Shown in pieces: positions 36,496-46,891 of a stretch of DNA of 64,000 bases. Made by a program: the position numbers and the translations under genes. The notes under the pieces were generated by a model that saw only the letters and a program-made list of their open reading frames with translations, was not told where the DNA came from and did not search any database. The first letter of the stretch is position 1. Every line of letters starts with the position of its first letter. Source of the stretch: Stenotrophomonas maltophilia (GTDB lineage: Bacteria > Pseudomonadota > Gammaproteobacteria > Xanthomonadales > Xanthomonadaceae); the NCBI RefSeq assembly GCF_002205165.1, contig NZ_NIVS01000009.1, positions 124,001-188,000 of the forward strand, given 5' to 3'.

Positions 36496-37584
36496 ATGTT
36501 GGGACGCATCGCAGCGCGCTTCGCCGCTGGCATCACCTTGGTCGCGTTGGCTGGGTGTGGCAGCAAAGACGAGGCCGCTCGCCGGCAGGCAGACGCCGTA
36601 CCGGTCACCACCCAGGTGGTGCAGACCTCGGCATGGAGCGACACGCTGCAGGCACTGGGCACGGCCAAGGCGCGCGAATCGGTGACGGTCACCGCCAAGG
36701 TCAGCGAAATCATCGAGACGGTGCATTTTGAAAGCGGCCAGCAGGTCAGCGCCGGCACGCCGCTGGTGACCCTGCGCGGCCAGGCCCAGGAGGCCGCACT
36801 GCTGCAGGCCCAGGCCACCTTCCTGGAAGCGGACCAGCTGTACAAGCGCCAGCGCGAACTCGCCGCGCAGCAGCTCGTGGCCAGCTCCACCTTGGACACG
36901 CAGCGCGCCATCCGCGATGCCGCCGATGCCCGCGTGCGTGAAATGCAGTCGGACATCGGTGATCGCCGCGTGCGCGCGCCGTTCGCCGGCGTGCTCGGCA
37001 TCCGCCAGGTCAGCGCCGGTTCGCTGGTCACCCCCAGCACCGCGATCACCACGCTGGACGACATCGAGCGCATGCACGTGGATTTCCAGGTGCCCGAAGC
37101 CGAGCTGGCCTCGCTGGGCACCGGCGACAAGGTCAACGCGACCAGCGTGGCCTACCCGGGCCGCAACTTCGAAGGCCAGGTCGCCACCATCGATACCCGC
37201 GTGGACCCGGGTACGCGTGCGGTCACCGTGCGCGCGGACTTCATCAATGCCGACCATGCCCTGCGCCCGGGCATGCTGCTGGATGTGCGGATGTTCCGCC
37301 CCGAGCGCCAGGCGCTGGTGATTCCTGAAATCGCCGTGGTGCAGGTCGGGCGCGATTCGTACGTGTTCCGGGTCAAGCCGGACCAGGTGGTGGAGCGTGT
37401 GGACATCACCGCCGGCGCGCGCCGCAGTGGCGTGGTCGAAATCCGCGATGGCCTCGCCGCCGGTGACCGCATCGTGGTGGACGGCACCGGCAAGCTGCGC
37501 CCGGGTCTGAAGATCCAGGCCGAAGAGGCGGCACCGGCCACGCCGGCCGCTGCTGCCGCGGCTGAACCGGACACCGCCGGATGA
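36496..37584 (+). CDS. RND efflux periplasmic adaptor (membrane fusion protein)
   Basis: 362 residues. The lipobox LVALAGC puts the lipidated Cys at residue 21. The biotinyl-lipoyl half motifs (VTVTAKVSEIIETVHFESGQQVSAGTPLV, VRAPFAGVLGIRQVSAGSLVTP) flank an alpha-hairpin (about residues 95-145), and a beta-barrel and membrane-proximal domain follow, as in the HlyD/AcrA family. The ATG at 36496 has GGGA nine bases upstream; the ATG at 36487 is also in frame but sits right after that site. It overlaps the pump gene by ATGA. No outer-membrane factor gene is in this operon, so a TolC-type protein encoded elsewhere is implied. Confidence 0.92.
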   Translation: MLGRIAARFAAGITLVALAGCGSKDEAARRQADAVPVTTQVVQTSAWSDTLQALGTAKARESVTVTAKVSEIIETVHFESGQQVSAGTPLVTLRGQAQEAALLQAQATFLEADQLYKRQRELAAQQLVASSTLDTQRAIRDAADARVREMQSDIGDRRVRAPFAGVLGIRQVSAGSLVTPSTAITTLDDIERMHVDFQVPEAELASLGTGDKVNATSVAYPGRNFEGQVATIDTRVDPGTRAVTVRADFINADHALRPGMLLDVRMFRPERQALVIPEIAVVQVGRDSYVFRVKPDQVVERVDITAGARRSGVVEIRDGLAAGDRIVVDGTGKLRPGLKIQAEEAAPATPAAAAAAEPDTAG

Positions 37585-40500
37585 AGCTTTCCGACGTTTC
37601 CATCCAGCGGCCGGTGTTCGCCGTGGTGATGAGCCTGCTGCTGGTGGTGCTGGGCTTCATGTCGTTCACCCGCCTGACCCTGCGCGAACTGCCGGCGATC
37701 GATCCGCCCATCGTCTCAGTCTCGGTGGATTACACCGGTGCGTCGGCGGCGGTCATTGAAAGCCGCATCACCCAGGTGCTGGAAGATGCCCTGGCCGGTA
37801 TCGAAGGCATCGACACCATCAACGCGCGCAGCTCCAACGGGCGCTCGCAGGTCAGCATCGAATTCACCTCCAACCGCGATATCGAAGCGGCCGCCAACGA
37901 TGTGCGCGATGCGGTCAGCCGGGTTGCCGACCGCATGCCCGAAGAGGCGCGGCCGCCGGAAATCGCCAAGGTCGAGAGCGACGCCGATCCCATCATCTGG
38001 CTCAACATGAGCTCGACCTCGATGGACACGCTGGAGCTGAGCGACTACGCCGACCGCTACATCGTCGACCGGTTCTCCAGCCTCGATGGCGTAGCCCAGG
38101 TCCGCATCGGTGGCCGCCAGCGGTATGCGATGCGGATCTGGCTGGACCGCGACCAGCTGGCCGCGCGCGGCCTCACCGTGGGCGATGTGGAAACCGCGCT
38201 GCGCAACGAGAACGTGGAACTGCCGGCGGGCCGCATCGAATCGGCCGACCGCGATTTCACCCTGCGCGTGGAGCGGAACTACGTCAAACCCGAAGACTTC
38301 GCCGGCATTCCGCTCGGCAAGGGCGCCGACGGCTACGTGGTGCGCATGGGCGATGTGGCCAAGATCGAACTGGCTTCCTCCGAACGCCGTGCCTACTACC
38401 GCAGCAACGGCGAGCCGAACATCGGCCTGGGCATCGTCAAGACCTCCACCGCCAACGCGCTGGATGTCGCGCGCGAAGCACGCGCCGAGGCCGAGCGGAT
38501 CAGCAGCACGCTGCCGGAAGGCACGCGCATCTTCGTCGCGTTCGACAACACCACCTTCATCGAAGCCGCGGTTGATCGCGTGTACGCCACGCTGGTGGAG
38601 GCGATGCTGCTGGTGCTGGCGGTGATCTGGCTGTTCCTGGGCAGCTTCCGCGCGGCGTTGATTCCGGCGGTGACGGTGCCGGTCTGTCTGATCGCCGCCT
38701 TCATCGCACTGTATGCCTTCGGCTTCTCGATCAACCTGCTGACCCTGCTCGCGCTGGTGCTGTGTATCGGCCTGGTGGTGGATGACGCCATCGTGGTGGT
38801 GGAAAACGTGCAGCGCCGTATCGACCTGGGCGAGCCGCCGCTGGTCGCCTCCAAGCGCGGCACCACCCAGGTGGCGTTCGCGGTGATCGCCACCACCGCC
38901 GTGCTGGTCGCGGTGTTCCTGCCGGTCGGGTTCCTGGAAGGCAATACCGGCCGCCTGTTCCGTGAGCTGGCCGTAGCGCTGGCCGCGGCGGTGGCCTTGT
39001 CCGCGTTCGTGTCGCTGACGCTGACCCCGATGATGGCCTCCAAGCTGCTCAAGCCGCATAACGGCCAGGCGCCGAAGGGCCTGCACGGCGTCATCAACCG
39101 CAATCTGGATCGCCTCTCGGCCGCGTACGGTCGCTTCCTGGAAGCGCACGTGACCCGCACTTGGGTCTATATCGTGGTGATGATCCTCTCGTTGCTGGCC
39201 AGCGCGCTGCTGCTCAAGGTGCTGCCCTCCGAACTGGCCCCGGCCGAAGACCGCGGCTCGTTCCAGATCATGATCGACGGCCCGGAAGGCGCCGGCTTCG
39301 ATTACACCGTTGGCCAGGTCCAGCAGGTCGAGAAGATCGTGTCCGGTTTCGTCGGCGAAGATGAGCCGATCGTGCGCGCCAACCCGCGCGTGCCCGGTGG
39401 CTGGGGCTCCAGCGAAGAAATGCATACCGGCCGCATCAGCGTGTTCCTGCAGCCGTGGCGCCAGCGCGATGTGTCCACCCCGGATGTGGCGGCCGAGCTG
39501 CAGACCCACCTCAACGATCTGCGTGGCGTGCGCGTGCGTACCCAGGTCGGTGGCGGCCTGGTGCGCAGCCAGGGCCAGCCGTTCCAGATCGTGCTCGGCG
39601 GCCCGGAATACGCGGAAATCGCACAGTGGCGTGACCGTATGCTGCTGCGCATGGCCGACAACCCCGGCCTGGTCGGTGCGGACTCGGATTACAAGGAAAC
39701 CCGCCCGCAGATGCGCGTGAACATCGACCGCCAGCGTGCGGCCGATCTGGGCGTGTCGGTCACCGCGATCGGCAGCGCGCTGGAAACCATGATGGGCTCG
39801 CGCCGCGTCACCACCTTCGTCGACAACGGCGAGGAGTACGACGTGCTGGTCCAGGCGGGCCGCGAAGGCCGCGCCTCGCCGTCGGATCTGGCCGCGATCC
39901 GCGTGCGCGCCAGTGGTGGCGAACTGGTGCCGCTGTCCAACCTGGTCACGCTCAGCGAAGTGGCCGAGGCCGGCAGCCTCAACCGTTTCAACCGGTTGCG
40001 CTCGATCACCATCAACGCCGGCCTGGCCCCGGGCTATCCGCTGGGTGAAGCCATCGCCTGGGCCCAGCAGGTGGCCAGCGAAGAGCTGCCGCAGCATGCG
40101 CAGATCAGCTGGAAGGGCGAGTCACGCGAGTACCAGAACGCCGGCAGCGCCGTGCTGCTGACCTTCGCGATGGCCTTGCTGGTGGTGTTCCTGGTGCTGG
40201 CCGCGCAGTTCGAGAGCTTCATCCATCCGCTGGTGATCATGCTGACCGTGCCGCTGGGCGTGCTCGGCGCGCTGCTGGGGCTGTATGTCAGCGGCGGCAC
40301 GATCAACCTGTTCAGCCAGATCGGCATCGTGATGCTGGTGGGCCTGGCGGCCAAGAACGGCATCCTGATCGTGGAGTTCGCCAACCAGCTGCGCGATGAG
40401 GGCCGCAACGTGCACCAGGCCATCGTCGAATCGGCCATGGTGCGCCTGCGCCCGATCCTGATGACCTCCATCGCCACCGTGGTCGGTGCGATCCCACTGG

Positions 40501-40706
40501 TGGTGGCCGGTGGCCCCGGTTCGGCCAGCCGCGGCACGATCGGCGTGGTGGTGATCTTCGGCGTGACCGTGTCCACCTTCCTGTCGTTGTTCGTGGTGCC
40601 CGCCTTCTACTCGCTGCTGGCCCCATACACGCGTTCGCCGGAAGCCGTGGCGCGCGAACTGGCCCGCCAGGAAGCGGAAACCCCCTCCGTGGGCGGGCAC
40701 GCCTGA
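37581..40706 (+). CDS. RND multidrug efflux pump permease (HAE-1 family)
   Basis: 1041 residues, the normal size. Twelve helices and two large periplasmic loops are evident. Helix 4 carries the proton-relay pair in GLVVDDAIVVVENV (Asp401, Asp402). FVSLTLTPMMASKLL and GLAAKNGILIVEFANQLRDEG are the usual HAE-1 blocks. Such pumps export drugs, dyes or fatty acids using the proton gradient. The substrate range, and which Stenotrophomonas Sme system this corresponds to, cannot be told from sequence alone. Confidence 0.95.
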   Translation: MKLSDVSIQRPVFAVVMSLLLVVLGFMSFTRLTLRELPAIDPPIVSVSVDYTGASAAVIESRITQVLEDALAGIEGIDTINARSSNGRSQVSIEFTSNRDIEAAANDVRDAVSRVADRMPEEARPPEIAKVESDADPIIWLNMSSTSMDTLELSDYADRYIVDRFSSLDGVAQVRIGGRQRYAMRIWLDRDQLAARGLTVGDVETALRNENVELPAGRIESADRDFTLRVERNYVKPEDFAGIPLGKGADGYVVRMGDVAKIELASSERRAYYRSNGEPNIGLGIVKTSTANALDVAREARAEAERISSTLPEGTRIFVAFDNTTFIEAAVDRVYATLVEAMLLVLAVIWLFLGSFRAALIPAVTVPVCLIAAFIALYAFGFSINLLTLLALVLCIGLVVDDAIVVVENVQRRIDLGEPPLVASKRGTTQVAFAVIATTAVLVAVFLPVGFLEGNTGRLFRELAVALAAAVALSAFVSLTLTPMMASKLLKPHNGQAPKGLHGVINRNLDRLSAAYGRFLEAHVTRTWVYIVVMILSLLASALLLKVLPSELAPAEDRGSFQIMIDGPEGAGFDYTVGQVQQVEKIVSGFVGEDEPIVRANPRVPGGWGSSEEMHTGRISVFLQPWRQRDVSTPDVAAELQTHLNDLRGVRVRTQVGGGLVRSQGQPFQIVLGGPEYAEIAQWRDRMLLRMADNPGLVGADSDYKETRPQMRVNIDRQRAADLGVSVTAIGSALETMMGSRRVTTFVDNGEEYDVLVQAGREGRASPSDLAAIRVRASGGELVPLSNLVTLSEVAEAGSLNRFNRLRSITINAGLAPGYPLGEAIAWAQQVASEELPQHAQISWKGESREYQNAGSAVLLTFAMALLVVFLVLAAQFESFIHPLVIMLTVPLGVLGALLGLYVSGGTINLFSQIGIVMLVGLAAKNGILIVEFANQLRDEGRNVHQAIVESAMVRLRPILMTSIATVVGAIPLVVAGGPGSASRGTIGVVVIFGVTVSTFLSLFVVPAFYSLLAPYTRSPEAVARELARQEAETPSVGGHA

Positions 40707-40710
40707 CCCG

Positions 40711-40733
40711 AATGGGCGGCACTGCCGCCCATT
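40711..40733 (+). terminator. hairpin after the RND operon
   Basis: AATGGGCGGC-ACT-GCCGCCCATT, a perfect 10-bp stem four bases after the stop, followed by CATCG; the T-tail is weak. Confidence 0.6.
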
Positions 40734-40835
40734 CATCGAAATTGCCACTACGCAGCCCGGCGCGGATCGTGGAGAATCGACCGGGTCCCAGCCGACGGGG
40801 ACGTTCCTTTTGTTTCCGCCGACTGGAGAGAGCGC

Positions 40836-42345
<1,510 letters not shown>

Positions 42346-42353
<8 letters not shown>

Positions 42354-43185
42354 TCCCTGGAAGAATGCGCGCCGTCCGTCCTCGCGGCCGCCGCGCGCCA
42401 CGCCGCTGCCGCCCCGCGAAGGTGGCACCCCGCCGCCGCCCGGCCGTGGCAACGACGAGCTGCGCCTGTACGGCTGGAATGCCGTGCAGGCACTGTTCGA
42501 GCATCGCCCGCAGGCGCTGCGCAAGCTGTACCTGACCGAGGCGCTGATTCCGCGCATGCAGCCGGTGCTGAAGTGGTGCGTGGCCAACCGCGTGGGGTAC
42601 CGCGTGGTGGAAGAGGGCGATCTGAACAAGCTCGCCGCCACCACCCATCACGAAGGGCTGGTCGCCGACGTGCTGCGCGCGCCGATGCTGGCGCTGGACG
42701 AATGGCTGGCCACGCTGCCGGCCGGGAAGCCGGTGCTGGCGCTGTGGCTGGATGGCGTGGGCAACCCGCACAACTTCGGCGCGATGCTGCGCTCGGCAGC
42801 GCACTTCGGTGTGGCCGGGCTGCTGCTGCCGCCGGATTCCACGCTGGCGTTGTCCGGTGCGGCCGCGCGCGTGGCCGAAGGTGGCGCCGAGGCGGTGCCG
42901 CTGGTGCGCCTGCCGGCGCTGCCCGAGGCGATGGCACAGTTGCGTGCCGCCGGCCTGAGCCTGGCGGCAACGCTGGTGGAGGGCGGCGACGATCTGTTCG
43001 CCGCGGCACTGCCGCCGCGGCTGGTGTATGTGATGGGTGCGGAAGGCGAAGGCATGGACCGCGCGCTGGCCCAGGACTGCGACCATCAGGTCTCGATCCC
43101 GGGGACCGGCGTGGTGGAAAGCCTCAACGTCGCTTCGGCGACGGCCGTACTGTTGGCGCAGTGGTACGGACGCAGTCGCGTTTGA
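42346..43185 (+). CDS. SpoU/TrmH-family RNA 2'-O-methyltransferase
   Basis: 279 residues from a GTG at 42346, which overlaps the symporter stop; GGAG lies ten bases upstream. An N-terminal Pro/Arg-rich linker precedes the L30e-like RNA-binding domain (LYGWNAVQALFEHRP) and the knotted SPOUT domain with GNPHNFGAMLRSAAHFG, VMGAEGEGM and SIPGTGVVESLNVASATAVLLAQ, the three TrmH motifs. It methylates a ribose in rRNA or tRNA; the site (for example 23S G2251 as in RlmB) is not determined. A frame extending to 42286 adds nothing conserved. Confidence 0.9.
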
Positions 43186-43292
43186 CCACTGCGTGCGTTT
43201 TCGGGGGGAGCGCGGCGTCATTCGCGCCACCCACGGTGTGATCGGTTTCACCGAAATCGTCGTGACTACATCCGATTCGGATTAATCGCATA

Positions 43293-43470
43293 GTGCATGC
43301 AGTGCAAACTGCGCACAGTGCCGGGTGGACGCTGTGCTGCGTGGGTGAGGAGAGACACCCCCGCAGCGCGGCGATCCGCTTGTCCGGACCGCGAAGGTCT
43401 AGCGGCGCTCACCGCGTGGGGTGTGACGTTATCCCGGTAGCCCGGTCGCATTGCGACCGGGCTTTTTTTT
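43293..43470 (+). ncRNA. candidate structured RNA ending in a strong terminator
   Basis: This lies in a 326-base gap without a gene. It holds consecutive stem-loops: GTGC-AT-GCAGT-GCAA-ACTGC-GCAC (43293-43316); a CACAG/CTGTG stem with a GGA in its loop (43314-43336); a 12-bp stem with one mismatch, GCTGCGTGGGTG/CACCCCCGCAGC, presenting the loop AGGAGAGA (43336-43367); a CCGCT/AGCGG arm (43376-43405); and the terminator. GGA in hairpin loops recalls RNAs that bind CsrA/RsmA. The promoter is weak (CATAGT at 43289), so the 5' end is uncertain, and a 3' UTR of the methyltransferase gene is the alternative. Confidence 0.4.
43439..43470 (+). terminator. strong intrinsic terminator
   Basis: AGCCCGGTCGC-ATT-GCGACCGGGCT, an 11-bp perfect stem with a three-base loop, followed by eight T. 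It is preceded by GTAG (43437-43440), the tetranucleotide that heads SMAG repeats, so it may derive from such an element. Confidence 0.9.
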
Positions 43471-43491
43471 GTACCGACCAACGGTCGGTAC
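43471..43491. repeat. REP-like palindrome with the CCGACCAACGGTCGG core
   Basis: GTACCGACC-AAC-GGTCGGTAC is perfect. Its core is the reverse complement of the core at 57273-57293. It lies directly after the T-run and 21 bases from the end of the M28 peptidase gene. Confidence 0.75.
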
Positions 43492-43511
43492 CTGCCGCTT
43501 GCGTGTTTGGA

Positions 43512-44933
43512 TTATTCGTTTGGCGGCGTGGTCGGCTTGGCTTCACTGCCGAAGCTGCCATCGGCCTCGGCGGCCAGGTAGGCGAACACCGTGTAGGCCG
43601 CTACGTTCTGCGCCAGGGCGGCCGGGTCGATCTTGTCCAAGGTATCGTCGGCGGTGTGGTGCAGGTGGAAGTAGTCGCTGCCGTCCTGCGCCAGCCACGC
43701 CCACGCACCCCCCTTGGCGGCCAGCGGACCCACGTCCGGGCCGGGGCCCCCCTTGTCCGCGGCGTACTCGATGCCGAGCGGCTTGAGCACCTCGGCGATC
43801 TGGCGGGTCGCTTCGCGCGAGTTCGCCGGGTTCGGCGAGCCGGTGTTGAAGGCATAGATGCGGCCCGCACCGAAATCGCTTTCGGCCGCGAGCTGGTGCA
43901 GCACGACGTCCTTGGCATGCGCTTCGGCATACGCCTTGCCGCCGTACAGGCCCTGCTCCTCGTTGGCGAAGGCAACCACGCGGATGGTGCGCTTGGGCGC
44001 CTGCTTGAGCTGGCCGATCAGATGGCCGGCCGCCATGGTGATGCCCACGCCCGCACCGTCATCCACCGCGCCGGTGCCCAGGTCCCAGGAATCGAGGTGA
44101 CCACCGATCACCACCACTTCCTTGGGCAGGCTGCGCCCGGTGATCTCGCCGATCACGTTGTACGAGGTGGCCTTGCCATCCCAGCCGCAATCCAGGCTGA
44201 GCTTGAGCGTGGTGCTGCCCAGCGCGACCAGGCGCGCCAGCTGGTTGGCATCGGGTACCGACAGCGCCGCGGCCGGAACCGGGGTCAGGCCGTCATCGAA
44301 GCGGGTAATGCCCGTATGCGGCACGCGGTGCGAGTCGGTACCGGCCGACCGCATCACGAAGCCGATCGCACCTTTGCGGATCGCCTCGGAGGGGCCCTTG
44401 CTGCGCACCGCGCCGCCGTTGCCGTAATCGCGGCCATCGCGGTAGGCGGTCATCTGGTAATCGACGAAGGCGATCTTGCCCTTCAGTGAGCCCTCCGGCG
44501 CGGCCTGCAGCGCGGCCAGGTCGGCGAAGCGCACCACTTCCGCCTCCACCGTGCCACCCGGGCTGCCGCCGAGCGCGGTGATGGTCAGCGGCTGGGCATG
44601 CTTGCCGATCACTTCGGCGTGCTCACTGCGGCGCTCCCACTTGGGGAAGGTGACCGGCTCGGTCCAGACCTTGTCGAAGCCCAGCGATTTGAACTTGGCC
44701 ACCGCCCAGGCCACGGCGCGTGCGTCGGCTTCACTGCCGGCGATGCGCGGGCCGATCTCGGTGGTCAGCGACTCGACCACCTTCCAGCCGGTGTCGTCCT
44801 TGAGGGCCTGCTCACGCAGCTCGGCAGCGGTGGCGAGCGATTTCGGCGGCAGCGTGGTGATACCGGTCGCCGCGAACGCGGGCGCGGCCAGCAGGGCGAG
44901 GGAAGATGCGATGGCAAGGACGCGGCGACGCAT
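43512..44933 (-). CDS. M28 family zinc aminopeptidase/carboxypeptidase
   Basis: 473 residues. The signal peptide MRRRVLAIASSLALLAAPAFA is cleaved near AFA-ATG. A PA-domain insert lies in the first half (GSLKGKIAFVDYQMTAYRDG). The catalytic domain has GGHLDSWDLGTGAVDDGAGVG (metal His and Asp), FANEEQGLYGG (catalytic Glu pair), ESDFGAGR and FHLHHTADDTLDKID (last metal His), the pattern of M28 di-zinc exopeptidases. It is exported and likely scavenges peptides. GGAG lies seven bases before the ATG; an upstream ATG at 44996 adds an unneeded extension. Confidence 0.93.
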   Translation of the reverse strand: MRRRVLAIASSLALLAAPAFAATGITTLPPKSLATAAELREQALKDDTGWKVVESLTTEIGPRIAGSEADARAVAWAVAKFKSLGFDKVWTEPVTFPKWERRSEHAEVIGKHAQPLTITALGGSPGGTVEAEVVRFADLAALQAAPEGSLKGKIAFVDYQMTAYRDGRDYGNGGAVRSKGPSEAIRKGAIGFVMRSAGTDSHRVPHTGITRFDDGLTPVPAAALSVPDANQLARLVALGSTTLKLSLDCGWDGKATSYNVIGEITGRSLPKEVVVIGGHLDSWDLGTGAVDDGAGVGITMAAGHLIGQLKQAPKRTIRVVAFANEEQGLYGGKAYAEAHAKDVVLHQLAAESDFGAGRIYAFNTGSPNPANSREATRQIAEVLKPLGIEYAADKGGPGPDVGPLAAKGGAWAWLAQDGSDYFHLHHTADDTLDKIDPAALAQNVAAYTVFAYLAAEADGSFGSEAKPTTPPNE

Positions 44934-45032
44934 GGACGAACTCCGGGGAAACGGGGCGGAAGCGTCCGAGCTTACCAGCCTCCCCGGCGCGTACATGGGC
45001 GGGAGGTCATGCTCCGGCGGATGCTGATTTCC

Positions 45033-45064
45033 AAAAGCGAAAGCCCCGCCAGGGCGGGGCTTTC
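45033..45064 (-). terminator. terminator of mscL
   Basis: On the minus strand GAAAGCCCCGC-CCTG-GCGGGGCTTTC is followed by GCTTTTGG. It lies 86 bases after mscL, beyond a REP-like repeat. Confidence 0.75.
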
Positions 45065-45066
45065 AG

Positions 45067-45136
45067 GTAGTGCCGGCCGCCGGCCGGCTCCGCGCGATGC
45101 AGGATATCCGTTGAGCCGACCAGCGGCCGGCATTAC
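45067..45136. repeat. inverted pair of SMAG-like REP elements
   Basis: GTAGTGCCGGCCGCCGGCCGGCTC (45067-45090; within it GTAG plus a GC-rich palindrome) faces a second unit that reads on the minus strand GTAATGCCGGCCGCTGGTCGGCTC (45113-45136). They are separated by 22 bases. GTAG followed by a GCCGGCC-type stem-loop is the hallmark of S. maltophilia SMAG elements, often found as inverted dimers downstream of genes. Confidence 0.8.
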
Positions 45137-45149
45137 CGGGAGTGCGGTC

Positions 45150-45563
45150 TTACTGCTTCAGGTTGTCGCGGATCTCGCGCAGCAGCAGCACTTCTTCACT
45201 CGGCGCCGCCGGGGCGGCCGGCTCGGCCTGCTTCTTGCGAGCCAGGCGGTTGATGAACTTCACGACCATGAAGATCGCAAAGGCCACGATCACGAACTGC
45301 ACGACGGTGTTGAGGAAGTCGCCGTAGCCGATCACCACGGCCGGAATCTCCTTGCCGTCTTCGGCGATCCGTGCCGGCGCCAGGGTCCAGGCCAGCTCGG
45401 AGAAGTCCACGCGGCCGATCACCCAGCCCAGCGGCGGCATGATGATCTTGTCCACCAGCGCGGTGACGATCTTGCCGAACGCCGCACCGATGACCACACC
45501 GACCGCCAGGTCGATGACGTTGCCACGCATGGCGAATTCTTTGAACTCAGTCAGTACACCCAT
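45150..45563 (-). CDS. mscL: large-conductance mechanosensitive channel MscL
   Basis: 137 residues, the usual length. [41 protein letters not shown] is the conserved N-terminus and first helix. A periplasmic loop follows, then the second helix ([23 protein letters not shown]) and the C-terminal helix ([15 protein letters not shown]). It forms a homopentameric emergency valve that opens under osmotic downshock. AGGAGAG precedes the ATG at 45563. The FAH-family gene lies 58 bases upstream in the same orientation. Confidence 0.97.
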   Translation of the reverse strand: MGVLTEFKEFAMRGNVIDLAVGVVIGAAFGKIVTALVDKIIMPPLGWVIGRVDFSELAWTLAPARIAEDGKEIPAVVIGYGDFLNTVVQFVIVAFAIFMVVKFINRLARKKQAEPAAPAAPSEEVLLLREIRDNLKQ

Positions 45564-45621
45564 CGGGCTCTCCTGTCGTAGTGGGGGAATCAAATGACGC
45601 CGCAGCGTAACGCAGCCATTG

Positions 45622-46329
45622 TCATCCGGCGATGATGCCGTGGCGCTCGGCCACGTTTTCCAGACGTGCGCTGAAACGGTCGCCGGGCTTCAACGCGGCC
45701 ACGCCGGAGGGCGTTCCCATGAAGACCAGATCGCCCGCGCGCAGCGCCCATAGTTTGGAGAGTTCGTGCAGGATCTCCGGCACGTTCCAGATCATCTGGT
45801 CCAGCAGCGACTGCTGGCGCACTTCGCCATTGATCTCCAGCGACAGGTTCAGCGCGGCCAGATCGCCCACTTCGCCGGCCGGCACGAGTTCGCTCACCGG
45901 AGCGGACTGATCGAAGCCCTTGGCCGGGTCCCACGGGTGGCCCTTGGCCTTGGCCTGCGCCTGCAGATCGCGGCGGGTCAGGTCCAAGCCGACGCCGTAC
46001 CCGAACACCAGCGCTTCGGCCTGGTCGACCGGCAGCTCGCCGGCGGGCGCGTCCTTCCCGATCGCCACCACCAGTTCCACCTCGTGGTGCAGGTCCTGGG
46101 TGGCAAGCGGGTAGGGGATCACATCGTCATGCCCGACCACGATGGCATCGGCCGGCTTGCTGAAGAACATCGGCCGGCCGCGGTCATCGGCGGCGGGCAC
46201 GGCCGCGCCCATTTCGCGCGCGTGATCGGCGAAGTTGCGGCCCACGCAGTAGATCCGGCGCACCGGGAAGGTACCGCCACCGGCGACCGGGATGCGGGGC
46301 TGCTCGGGGGTGGGGATTACATCGGTCAT
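45622..46329 (-). CDS. fumarylacetoacetate hydrolase family protein
   Basis: 235 residues. It has [30 protein letters not shown] with the metal-binding Glu residues, [35 protein letters not shown] and [15 protein letters not shown]. These mark the YcgM-like group (acylpyruvate hydrolase, fumarylpyruvate hydrolase or oxaloacetate decarboxylase activity). The substrate is not fixed by the neighbours. AGGA lies upstream of the ATG at 46329. Confidence 0.9.
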   Translation of the reverse strand: MTDVIPTPEQPRIPVAGGGTFPVRRIYCVGRNFADHAREMGAAVPAADDRGRPMFFSKPADAIVVGHDDVIPYPLATQDLHHEVELVVAIGKDAPAGELPVDQAEALVFGYGVGLDLTRRDLQAQAKAKGHPWDPAKGFDQSAPVSELVPAGEVGDLAALNLSLEINGEVRQQSLLDQMIWNVPEILHELSKLWALRAGDLVFMGTPSGVAALKPGDRFSARLENVAERHGIIAG

Positions 46330-46388
46330 GCGCGCGTCCTGTGGAGAGGTTTCGCCGCAGTCTAGAGCGTTTTTCCGCTCCCACAAAC

Positions 46389-46415
46389 AGAAACGGCCGC
46401 GCAGGGCGCGGCCGT
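46389..46415 (-). terminator. terminator of the small membrane protein gene
   Basis: On the minus strand ACGGCCGCGC-CCT-GCGCGGCCGT is followed by TTCTGTTTG. It lies 23 bases after the stop at 46438. Confidence 0.8.
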
Positions 46416-46437
46416 CATCAGGAGGAAAGCGCGTCGA

Positions 46438-46713
46438 TCAACGCGACATCGGCAAGGCCTGCTTGCGGACCACGCGGTATTCACCGTCCACAACCTGCGA
46501 CGGAGCGGTGCGCGCATTCTTGCGCTGGGCGAGCAGCTTCCATGCCAGGCCGGCGATGATCATCGCCGCGCCCACGAACACACCGACGAACACCAGCGCG
46601 GCCAGGATCGCCAGGCCCAACAGACCGACCGCCACGCGCACCAGCGGGTGGCGCGGCTTGCGCGGCGCGAACAGGGTGCGGAACTGGTTGAACTGGAAGA
46701 TGCGGCTGTACAT
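46438..46713 (-). CDS. small membrane protein of unknown function
   Basis: 91 residues from the ATG at 46713 (MYSRIFQFNQFRTLFAPRKPRHPLVR). One long hydrophobic stretch, VAVGLLGLAILAALVFVGVFVGAAMIIAGLAWKLL (cut here for description: two Gly-rich helices at about 27-58), may cross the membrane once or twice as a hairpin. A basic tail follows. I recognise no named family. An ATG at 46770 would add 19 residues, but AAAGAG before 46713 fits better. It has its own terminator. Confidence 0.65.
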   Translation of the reverse strand: MYSRIFQFNQFRTLFAPRKPRHPLVRVAVGLLGLAILAALVFVGVFVGAAMIIAGLAWKLLAQRKNARTAPSQVVDGEYRVVRKQALPMSR

Positions 46714-46891
46714 GGCACTCTTTTTGGCTGAGGTCAGCAGGGGACGAGTATCCGTGCTGGCTTTTGTCATTGAGTGAAAAAGTCGTTAAACGTAGCGCGC
46801 GTTCATTGCAAATCAATGACTTGTATTCATCCGGCAGCCAGTGACATGAGCGCGTGAGACACTGTGCTTCCGTTGCCTGTTGCTGGATGCC

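Noticed and set aside
37716..40097. A 793-codon open frame antisense to the RND pump gene
   Set aside because: It is a mirror of the GC-rich codon pattern. The sense strand encodes a full-length RND permease with all motifs, and the antisense product is His/Arg/Gln-rich with no domain.
36496..40706. Naming the RND operon as a specific Sme pump
   Set aside because: Several Stenotrophomonas pumps lack an outer-membrane gene, and the sequence alone does not decide between them.
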